10,280 bases of DNA, from positions 1 to 10,280 of the forward strand of contig CAJBLW010000173.1 in NCBI GenBank assembly GCA_903953985.1, in the 5' to 3' direction. Each line of letters starts with the position of its first letter. Position 1 is the stretch's first letter. A program made the translations under genes and the position numbers. Shown here one piece after another: positions 1-5,257 of the stretch. The DNA comes from an uncultured Burkholderiales bacterium (GTDB lineage Bacteria > Pseudomonadota > Gammaproteobacteria > Burkholderiales > Burkholderiaceae_C). Below the pieces are notes generated by a model. That model did not search any database, was not told the origin of the DNA, and saw only the letters and a list, made by a program, of their open reading frames with translations.

Positions 1-577
1 ACTGTCGGCCAACCGTGGCACCATTTTGATGGTGGGCACCAAGCGCCAGGCCCGTGATCTGGTATCGGCTGAAGCCCAGCGCGCTGGCGTTCCTTTCGTT
101 GACCAGCGCTGGTTGGGTGGCATGTTGACCAATTTCAAAACCGTCAAGACCTCGATCAAGCGACTTAAAGACATGAAGGCTCAGCAAGAAGTCGGCCTCG
201 ACAGCCTGAGCAAAAAAGAGCAGTTGATGTTCAAGCGCGAGATGGAAAAGCTTGAAAAAGACATCGGCGGCATCCAGGACATGGCGGCATTGCCTGATGC
301 GATTTTCGTGATCGACGTCGGTTACCACAAAATCGCCATCTCGGAAGCCAAGAAACTGGGCATTCCATTGATCGGTGTGGTGGACTCCAACCACTCGCCT
401 GAAGGCATCGACTACATCATCCCCGGTAATGACGACTCGGCCAAGGCTGTGGCTTTGTACGCCCGTGGCATTGCTGACGCCATCATCGAAGGCCGCGCCA
501 ATGCGGTCAACGACGTGGTCAAGGCCGTCACCGAAGGCAATGACGAATTCGTCGAAGAAGCCAACGCTTCGGCCTGA
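1..577 (+). CDS. rpsB: 30S ribosomal protein uS2 (RpsB), 5' end missing
   Basis: This is the C-terminal 191 codons of ribosomal protein uS2, which binds the 30S head-body junction and is needed for recruiting bS1. The first full codon is at position 2; about 60 N-terminal residues lie outside the window. Visible family motifs are VGTKRQA near the left edge, the highly conserved RWLGGMLTNFKT, SIKRLKD, GGIQDMAALPDA, FVIDVGYHKIAI and the IIPGNDDSAKAV segment near the end. The acidic Ala-rich tail (FVEEANASA) is usual for the family. It is followed by a strong intrinsic terminator and then tsf, the classical rpsB-tsf arrangement. No frameshift or odd codon use is seen. Identification is secure; only the start is unknown. 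Confidence 0.97.
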   Translation, partial: LSANRGTILMVGTKRQARDLVSAEAQRAGVPFVDQRWLGGMLTNFKTVKTSIKRLKDMKAQQEVGLDSLSKKEQLMFKREMEKLEKDIGGIQDMAALPDAIFVIDVGYHKIAISEAKKLGIPLIGVVDSNHSPEGIDYIIPGNDDSAKAVALYARGIADAIIEGRANAVNDVVKAVTEGNDEFVEEANASA

Positions 578-594
578 GTTCCTGCTACTCGATG

Positions 595-621
595 AAAGGG
601 GCTTCGTGGCCCCTTTTTTTT
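595..621 (+). terminator. Intrinsic terminator between rpsB and tsf
   Basis: A perfect 8-bp stem (AAAGGGGC at 595-602 with GCCCCTTT at 609-616) encloses a 6-base loop TTCGTG. The run of eight T at 614-621 overlaps the end of the stem. It starts 17 bases after the rpsB stop. On the opposite strand the hairpin would be followed by only three T, so it works one way. Because no convincing promoter is visible in the 34 bases before tsf, it probably acts as a partial terminator (attenuator) that sets a higher level of uS2 than of EF-Ts; this last step is inference. Confidence 0.88.
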
Positions 622-655
622 AATTTGACTTGAAGACTGAATACGGAGAAATCAA

Positions 656-1549
656 ATGGCTGTTATTACCGCAAGCATGGTCGCCGAACTGCGCGCAAAA
701 ACCGACGCCCCCATGATGGAGTGCAAAAAAGCATTGACAGAAGCTGAAGGCGACATGGCCAAAGCAGAAGAGTTGTTGCGCGTCAAGCTGGGCACCAAGG
801 CTGGCAAGGCCGCTTCGCGTGTCACTGCCGAAGGCGTGGTGACCAGTTTCGTGAGTGGCACCACAGGTGCCATGATCGAAGTCAATTGTGAAACCGACTT
901 TGTGACCAAAAACGACAGCTTCTTGGCTTTGGCCAATGCCGCTGCTAAATTGGTGGCAGAGCACAACCCCGCTGACCTTGCTGCGTTAGGCGAATTGCCT
1001 TACAGCCAGGACAGTTTCGGCCCCACCTTGGAAGAAGTTCGCAAAGGCCTGATCGGCAAGATCGGCGAGAACATGAGCTTCCGTCGCTTTAAGCGCGCAG
1101 CCGGTGGTGCCAAGATCGCTAATTACCTGCACGGCACCCGCATTGGCGTGTTGGTCGAGTATGAAGGTGACGAAACCGCCGCCAAAGACGTTGCCATGCA
1201 TGTGGCCGCCATGAAGCCTGTGTCTTTGACCAGTGCCGAAGTGCCCGCCGATTTGATCGAAAAAGAGCGTTCGGTTGCTGCTGCCAAGGCGGCTGAATCC
1301 GGCAAGCCTGCGGACATCGTGACCAAAATGGTCGAAGGCTCTGTGCAGAAATACTTGAAAGAAGTTTCTTTGTTCAATCAGTCTTTCGTGAAGAACGACA
1401 AGCAGACGGTTGAGCAAATGCTCAAGGCCTCAGGCACCACAGTCAAAGCATTCACCTTGTTCGTGGTGGGTGAGGGCATTGAGAAGAAAGTCGACGACTT
1501 TGCAGCTGAAGTGGCTGCCCAAGTGGCTGCTGCTCAAGGCGCTGCCTGA
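656..1549 (+). CDS. tsf: Elongation factor Ts (EF-Ts)
   Basis: EF-Ts is the cytoplasmic nucleotide-exchange factor that removes GDP from EF-Tu. The 297-residue product is slightly longer than the E. coli protein (283), as is usual in betaproteobacteria. The N-terminal UBA-like domain carries signature 1 (LRAKTDAPMMECKKAL, residues 12-27). Signature 2 follows at residues 75-86 with the ETDFVTKN core; D81 and F82 match the residues that disturb the Mg site of EF-Tu. The rest forms the core and dimerisation region, ending in an Ala-rich tail. The ATG at 656 is preceded by a CGGAGAA Shine-Dalgarno (644-650) with good spacing. The Pro in TDAPMM, where many species have Gly (TGAGMM), is in my memory a normal Burkholderiales variant. 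Identification is secure. Confidence 0.98.
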   Translation: MAVITASMVAELRAKTDAPMMECKKALTEAEGDMAKAEELLRVKLGTKAGKAASRVTAEGVVTSFVSGTTGAMIEVNCETDFVTKNDSFLALANAAAKLVAEHNPADLAALGELPYSQDSFGPTLEEVRKGLIGKIGENMSFRRFKRAAGGAKIANYLHGTRIGVLVEYEGDETAAKDVAMHVAAMKPVSLTSAEVPADLIEKERSVAAAKAAESGKPADIVTKMVEGSVQKYLKEVSLFNQSFVKNDKQTVEQMLKASGTTVKAFTLFVVGEGIEKKVDDFAAEVAAQVAAAQGAA

Positions 1550-1596
1550 CTTCACGCTTCTTCTGATTTGCCAAAACATCGTCTACATTGAACCCT

Positions 1597-1602
1597 AAGG
1601 AG
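1597..1602 (+). promoter_or_regulatory. Ribosome binding site fixing the pyrH start
   Basis: AAGGAG lies 6 bases before the ATG at 1609. An in-frame TTG at 1588 lies upstream of this site and would add seven residues, but it has no Shine-Dalgarno of its own, so 1609 is preferred. Confidence 0.8.
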
Positions 1603-1608
1603 CCCCTC

Positions 1609-2331
1609 ATGTCTTCAGCCAAGCCAGCCTATAAGCGCATTTTGCTCAAGCTGTCCGGCGAGGCCTTGATGGGGGATGATGCGTTTGGCATCAACCGCGC
1701 CACCATCGTGCGCATGGCCGAAGAGATTGCGGAGATCAACCGTCTGGGCGTGCAGGTGGCGGTGGTCATTGGCGGGGGCAACATCTTCAGAGGTGTCGCT
1801 GGTGGGGCAGTGGGCATGGACCGCGCCACCGCCGATTACATGGGCATGCTGGCCACCGTGATGAACTCCCTGGCTCTGGCCGATGCGCTTGACAAAGCGG
1901 GCCTGACGGCACGTGTCATGTCGGCGATCGGCATTGACCAAGTGGTCGAGCCTTATGTTCGCCCCAAGGCCCTGCAATACCTGGAAGAGGGCAAGGTGGT
2001 GGTGTTTGCAGCAGGCACCGGCAATCCTTTCTTCACCACCGACACGGCAGCTGCTTTGCGTGGCGCCGAAATCGGAGCTGAGATGGTGCTCAAGGCCACC
2101 AAAGTCGATGGTGTCTACACCGCCGACCCGAAAAAAGATCCATCTGCTACGCGGTACAGTGAAATCAGCTTCGACGAGGCCATTTCACGCAATTTGGGCA
2201 TCATGGATGCCACGGCTTTTGCCTTGTGTCGCGACCAGAAATTGCCGATCAAGGTGTTTTCGATCATCAAAAATGGTGCCCTGATGCGTGTGGTGCTGGG
2301 TGAAGACGAAGGCACTCTGGTTTATGCTTGA
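1609..2331 (+). CDS. pyrH: Uridylate kinase (UMP kinase)
   Basis: PyrH phosphorylates UMP to UDP with ATP in the cytoplasm, feeding pyrimidine nucleotide and UDP-sugar synthesis. It belongs to the bacterial amino-acid-kinase fold group and acts as a hexamer regulated by GTP and UTP. From ATG 1609 it has 240 residues, the usual family length. Visible motifs are KLSGEAL (14-20, phosphate binding), GGGNIFRG (55-62), the segment MDRATADYMGMLATVMNS (70-87), GTGNPFFTTDT (136-146, UMP/ATP site) and KATKVDGVYTADP, followed by LGIMDATAFALC. It lies 59 bases after tsf and 24 bases before frr, the conserved neighbours. No anomaly is seen. Confidence 0.98.
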   Translation: MSSAKPAYKRILLKLSGEALMGDDAFGINRATIVRMAEEIAEINRLGVQVAVVIGGGNIFRGVAGGAVGMDRATADYMGMLATVMNSLALADALDKAGLTARVMSAIGIDQVVEPYVRPKALQYLEEGKVVVFAAGTGNPFFTTDTAAALRGAEIGAEMVLKATKVDGVYTADPKKDPSATRYSEISFDEAISRNLGIMDATAFALCRDQKLPIKVFSIIKNGALMRVVLGEDEGTLVYA

Positions 2332-2355
2332 TTCCGTTCTGACGAGGAGAACCCC

Positions 2356-2916
2356 ATGACCATTGCAGACATCAAGAAAATAACTGAAACCAAAATGGAC
2401 CAGTCCATTGCGGCATTCAAAAACAATTTGACCAAGATTCGCACCGGGCGTGCCAATCCTGCCTTGCTCGACACCATCCATGTCGATTATTACGGCTCGA
2501 TGGTGCCCTTGTCGCAAGTGGCTAACGTTTCTTTGATGGATTCGCGAACCATCAGCGTACAGCCTTGGGAAAAAGGCATGGGTGCCAAAATCGAAAAAGC
2601 CATTCGCGAAAGCGAATTGGGATTGAACCCCGCATCCATGGGTGATTTGATCCGTGTGCCCATGCCCCCTATGAGTGAAGAGCGCCGCAAGGAAATGACC
2701 AAGTTGGCTCGCACCGAAGGTGAAAACAGCAAGATCGCGATTCGCAATTTACGCCGCGATGCCAATGAGTCGGTGAAAAAATTGGTCAAGGACAAAGAAG
2801 CTTCCGAGGACGATCAAAAGCGTGCCGAAGCAGACACGCAAAAACTGACGGACAAGCGCATGACAGAGATAGATCAGTTGGTGACTGCCAAGGAACAAGA
2901 GATCATGGCGGTTTAA
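2356..2916 (+). CDS. frr: Ribosome recycling factor (RRF)
   Basis: RRF works with EF-G to split post-termination ribosomes. The 186-residue product matches the family length (about 185). It shows the L-shaped two-domain plan. The first long helix carries NLTKIRTGRANPALLD (24-39). A small beta domain follows, with YYGSMVPLSQVANVS and PWEKGMGAKIEKAI. The remaining long helices of the triple-helix bundle contain MSEERRKEMTKLARTEGE and RNLRRDAN (130-137). The start ATG is preceded by GAGGAG (2344-2349) at 6 bases spacing. It ends the tsf-pyrH-frr group and is followed by an intrinsic terminator, not by uppS as expected. Confidence 0.98.
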   Translation: MTIADIKKITETKMDQSIAAFKNNLTKIRTGRANPALLDTIHVDYYGSMVPLSQVANVSLMDSRTISVQPWEKGMGAKIEKAIRESELGLNPASMGDLIRVPMPPMSEERRKEMTKLARTEGENSKIAIRNLRRDANESVKKLVKDKEASEDDQKRAEADTQKLTDKRMTEIDQLVTAKEQEIMAV

Positions 2917-2943
2917 TTTTGAATCTGGCGCCGTGGCATTGCA

Positions 2944-2958
2944 CGGCCTGACGGGCCG
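2944..2958 (+). other. Possible competing hairpin before the frr terminator
   Basis: CGGCC (2944-2948), loop TGACG, GGCCG (2954-2958) forms a 5-bp stem. It uses the same bases as the 5' arm of the terminator at 2954-2978, so the two structures exclude each other. This resembles an antiterminator/terminator pair, but the stem is short and GC-rich repeats pair easily by chance. No leader peptide or ligand-binding fold is seen next to it. Confidence 0.25.
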
Positions 2959-2978
2959 CCCATAGGCGGCCTTTTTTT
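2954..2978 (+). terminator. Intrinsic terminator between frr and cdsA
   Basis: A perfect 7-bp GC stem, GGCCGCC (2954-2960) with GGCGGCC (2965-2971), encloses a CATA loop and is followed directly by seven T (2972-2978). It begins 37 bases after the frr stop and ends 11 bases before the cdsA start, leaving no room for a promoter after it. Transcription of cdsA-dxr must therefore come from readthrough or from a promoter upstream of or within the stem. It stands at the place where uppS lies in related genomes. Confidence 0.88.
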
Positions 2979-2989
2979 CAGGAGAATCC

Positions 2990-3838
2990 GTGCTCAAACA
3001 ACGCGTCATCACTGCCCTAGCCCTGCTGGCCCTGCTGCTGCCTGCGTTGTTTGCGTCCCATCCTTGGCCCTTCATGGTGTTGACGGTGGTTCTGATCGCT
3101 GCAGGGGCTTGGGAGTGGGGGCGGCTCAATGGCGTGAGGCCTGTGCAAGCTTGGCTTGGGGCTGTGGTGTGTGTCTTCGTTTGTGCGATGGCAACTGTGG
3201 CCGGTTGGCTGGAATTCACTCCGCCACTCCTTTGGCTTTTGGCTGGGTCTAGTTGGGTCTTGCTGGGCGCCTGGATGATCCAACGAGGCGTGTCCGGTTG
3301 GTCGCTTTGGCCTCGATCTGTGCGTTGGTGGGCGGGTTTGTTTTTGCTGGCCTTGGCCTGGTTGGCCTTGGCCCAAGCCCGACAACTGGGCGTGAACTTT
3401 TTGTTGTCTGTGTTGGTGTTGGTTTGGGCGGCAGATGTGTTTGCCTATTTTTTTGGACGTGCCCTGGGCGGGCGGATCTTTGCTGTTAAGTTGGCCCCCA
3501 CGATCAGTCCTGGCAAAAGTTGGGAGGGTGTGTTCGGTGGCGTGCTGGGGGTCTTTGTGGTGTCCTGGCTCTGGACCATTTTTGATCAGACCCAGGCCCC
3601 TAGTTCACCCAGTTTTTACACACTGCTGTGGGCCCGAGGCATTGTGGTGGCCTTCCCAGCGTTGCTTTTCATGTCGGCGATGAGCGTGGTCGGTGATTTG
3701 GTGGAGTCCTTGGTCAAGCGCAGCGCAGGCATGAAAGACAGCTCGGGCTTGTTGCCCGGCCATGGTGGCGTGCTCGATCGGGTAGACGCTTTATTGCCGA
3801 CTTTGCCCATGGCCATGATGCTCGTCGCGTGGATTTGA
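2990..3838 (+). CDS. cdsA: Phosphatidate cytidylyltransferase (CDP-diacylglycerol synthase)
   Basis: CdsA is an inner-membrane enzyme that makes CDP-diacylglycerol from phosphatidic acid and CTP, the precursor of all phospholipids. The 282-residue product is highly hydrophobic with about eight likely membrane segments, beginning with an Ala/Leu-rich helix at residues 6-22. Catalytic marks are WAADVFAYFFGR (146-157), TISPGKSWEG (161-170, the family S-P-x-K-[ST]-W-E-G motif) and the family signature at residues 240-266, with KRSAGMKDSSGLLPGHGG and then DRVD, containing the metal-binding acidic residues. The start is GTG with an AGGAGA Shine-Dalgarno (2980-2985). It forms a tight pair with dxr (16 bases between the stop and the preferred dxr ATG). 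In related bacteria uppS usually comes directly before it; here a terminator does. Confidence 0.96.
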   Translation: MLKQRVITALALLALLLPALFASHPWPFMVLTVVLIAAGAWEWGRLNGVRPVQAWLGAVVCVFVCAMATVAGWLEFTPPLLWLLAGSSWVLLGAWMIQRGVSGWSLWPRSVRWWAGLFLLALAWLALAQARQLGVNFLLSVLVLVWAADVFAYFFGRALGGRIFAVKLAPTISPGKSWEGVFGGVLGVFVVSWLWTIFDQTQAPSSPSFYTLLWARGIVVAFPALLFMSAMSVVGDLVESLVKRSAGMKDSSGLLPGHGGVLDRVDALLPTLPMAMMLVAWI

Positions 3839-3841
3839 TGT

Positions 3842-3846
3842 GGAGA
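3842..3846 (+). promoter_or_regulatory. Ribosome binding site fixing the dxr start
   Basis: GGAGA lies 8 bases before the ATG at 3855. The open frame extends upstream to a GTG at 3840, but that codon overlaps this Shine-Dalgarno and has none of its own. The product from 3855 also begins just before the dinucleotide-binding strand, as in the family. Confidence 0.75.
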
Positions 3847-3854
3847 ATTCTGGC

Positions 3855-5048
3855 ATGAACAAACAACAGTGCATCACGATTTTGGGATCGACCGGATCCA
3901 TTGGAACCAGCACCCTCGATGTGCTGAGTCGCCATCCTGCGCAATACCGCATTCACGCTCTGACCGCATCCAGTCAGGTGGAACTGATGCTGACCCAGTG
4001 TGCGCGATTTAAGCCTGAAGTGGCGGTGATGGTGCAAGAGTCTGCCGGCCGCCAGTTGGCCGAACGGGTGCTGGCTGAAGGCTTGTCCGTTCAAGTGCGT
4101 TGGGGCGCTGCAGCCTTGGACGAAGTGGCGGCTGCCCCGCAGGTCGATGCCGTGATGGCCGCGATTGTGGGCGCGGCGGGTTTGTCGCCTTGCATCGCGG
4201 CAGCGCGGGCGGGCAAGCGCTTGATGCTGGCCAACAAAGAGGCCTTGGTGGTGGGCGGTGACGTTTTCATGCGGGCCGTGCGCGATGGCGGTGCTTTGCT
4301 GCTGCCGATTGACAGCGAACATTCGGCCATTTTCCAGTCTCTGCCCGAAGACCCTTTGAGCTGGCAGCGGCGCGTTCAAAAGATCATTCTCACGGCCTCG
4401 GGGGGGCCTTTTCGCACCCGTGACCCTCGCTCGCTCAGGGATGTGACGCCCGAGCAGGCCTGCGCCCATCCCAACTGGGTCATGGGTCGCAAGATTTCAG
4501 TCGATTCGGCCACCATGATGAACAAAGCCCTTGAGGTGATTGAGGCGCGTTATTTGTTTGGCCTCTTGCCAGATCAGTTGGAGGTGGTCATTCATCCCCA
4601 AAGCGTCATCCATTCCATGGTGCAGTACCGAGATCATTCGGTGGTGGCGCAGCTGGGCACGCCCGATATGCGCGTGCCCATTGCCTATGGCCTGAGTTGG
4701 CCAGAGCGCATCGAGTCAGGGGCAGCAGCGCTGGACTTTCATGCCTTGGCTGCCATGACTTTCGAAGCCATGGATGAGCCTGAGCATGTGCTGCGTTTTC
4801 CCGGTTTGCGTTTGGCATGGGAGACCTTGCGTGGAGCTCCGGGCAGCTGCGCCATTTTGAACGCTGCGAATGAAGTGGCTGTGGAGGCCTTCCTGAACAA
4901 GCGCATCCGCTTTGACCAAATACATGAACTCAACCGCGCCACCCTGGACAGTTTGGTGTGTACGCCCCCTGATTGTCTGGACGACTTGCTGGCCCTGGAT
5001 GCGCGCAGTCGCCAGGAGGCCGAAAGAAATCTGTCACGCCTGTCATGA
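3855..5048 (+). CDS. dxr: 1-deoxy-D-xylulose 5-phosphate reductoisomerase
   Basis: Dxr (IspC) rearranges and reduces 1-deoxy-D-xylulose 5-phosphate to 2-C-methyl-D-erythritol 4-phosphate with NADPH and a divalent metal. This is the committed step of the MEP isoprenoid pathway and the target of fosmidomycin. From ATG 3855 it has 397 residues (E. coli 398). The NADPH-binding loop GSTGSIG is at 11-17. ANKEALV (126-132) precedes the metal ligands in PIDSEH (D153, E155). TASGGPF (180-186) and HPNWVMGRKISVDSATMMNK lead to the third acidic ligand E227, and VIHPQSVIHSMVQY follows. The C-terminal helical domain is complete and ends naturally. The isoprenoid made downstream is the substrate of UppS, whose gene is missing here. 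The stop overlaps a possible small ORF. Confidence 0.97.
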   Translation: MNKQQCITILGSTGSIGTSTLDVLSRHPAQYRIHALTASSQVELMLTQCARFKPEVAVMVQESAGRQLAERVLAEGLSVQVRWGAAALDEVAAAPQVDAVMAAIVGAAGLSPCIAAARAGKRLMLANKEALVVGGDVFMRAVRDGGALLLPIDSEHSAIFQSLPEDPLSWQRRVQKIILTASGGPFRTRDPRSLRDVTPEQACAHPNWVMGRKISVDSATMMNKALEVIEARYLFGLLPDQLEVVIHPQSVIHSMVQYRDHSVVAQLGTPDMRVPIAYGLSWPERIESGAAALDFHALAAMTFEAMDEPEHVLRFPGLRLAWETLRGAPGSCAILNAANEVAVEAFLNKRIRFDQIHELNRATLDSLVCTPPDCLDDLLALDARSRQEAERNLSRLS

Positions 5049-5134
5049 ACATGCAAATGTGTTTGGACGTATGGTGTGGCCGCAGCTCTCTACTGATGTA
5101 TTATCTTTTGATGTTTTTGGCCTGTTTTAATTGA
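5045..5134 (+). CDS. Possible 29-residue hydrophobic peptide coupled to dxr
   Basis: An open frame of 29 codons begins at an ATG that overlaps the dxr stop (ATGA, 5045-5048), the geometry of translational coupling. Three ATG codons (5045, 5051, 5057) lie in frame near its start. The C-terminal half, SLLLMYYLLMFLACFN, would make one short membrane helix; the first half is polar and contains two Cys. No clear Shine-Dalgarno is present. It sits exactly where rseP would start in related genomes, but the sequence does not resemble the RseP N-terminus (no HExxH) and I do not recognise it. It may be a small membrane protein, a leader peptide upstream of bamA, or a chance frame; chance is the most likely without conservation data. 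Confidence 0.22.
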   Translation: MNMQMCLDVWCGRSSLLMYYLLMFLACFN

Positions 5135-5153
5135 CAAGCTAAAACACTGAAGC

Positions 5154-5187
5154 CAATCGGGCGGTCCGCCTTGCTGTAGCCTGATTG
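5154..5187 (+). other. Stem-loop in the dxr-bamA gap
   Basis: CAATCGGG (5154-5161) pairs with CCTGATTG (5180-5187) over 8 positions, with one G-U pair, around an 18-base loop. Inside it lies a near-perfect 11-base palindrome, GGCGGTCCGCC (5160-5170), that could form an alternative smaller hairpin or a protein-binding site. There is no T-run after it, so it is not an ordinary intrinsic terminator. It lies 70 bases before the bamA start and could be part of the bamA mRNA leader. Function is unknown. Confidence 0.35.
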
Positions 5188-5224
5188 AGAATTTGGGTCC
5201 AGTTTTCAAAGCCTGATTTTCAAA
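5179..5224 (+). repeat. Short direct repeats upstream of bamA
   Basis: TTTTCAAA occurs at 5203-5210 and 5217-5224 (14 bases apart), each followed by CCTGA within one or two bases. GCCTGATT occurs at 5179-5186 and 5211-5218 (32 bases apart). The elements interlock in an AT-rich region 34-79 bases before bamA. They could be operator half-sites or a trace of slippage. They are short and may be chance. Confidence 0.3.
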
Positions 5225-5257
5225 CCTGAAATTGACTTTTTTTAGAACGATTGAATA

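Noticed and set aside
1588..1608. TTG at 1588 as the pyrH start
   Set aside because: It would put the AAGGAG site inside the coding sequence; the ATG at 1609 has ideal spacing and gives the normal protein length.
3840..3854. GTG at 3840 as the dxr start
   Set aside because: It overlaps the Shine-Dalgarno of the ATG at 3855 and adds five residues not expected in the family.
5131..5160. TTGACA (5131-5136) as the -35 box of a bamA promoter
   Set aside because: The -35 match is perfect, but at 16-18 bases spacing the -10 candidates (CCAATC, CAATCG, AATCGG) are poor, so I do not call a promoter.
5049..5257. Decayed rseP remnant in the dxr-bamA gap
   Set aside because: The only hydrophobic frame does not match the RseP N-terminus, no HEYGH-like segment is present in the + strand frames, and the gap is far too short for a recent pseudogene.
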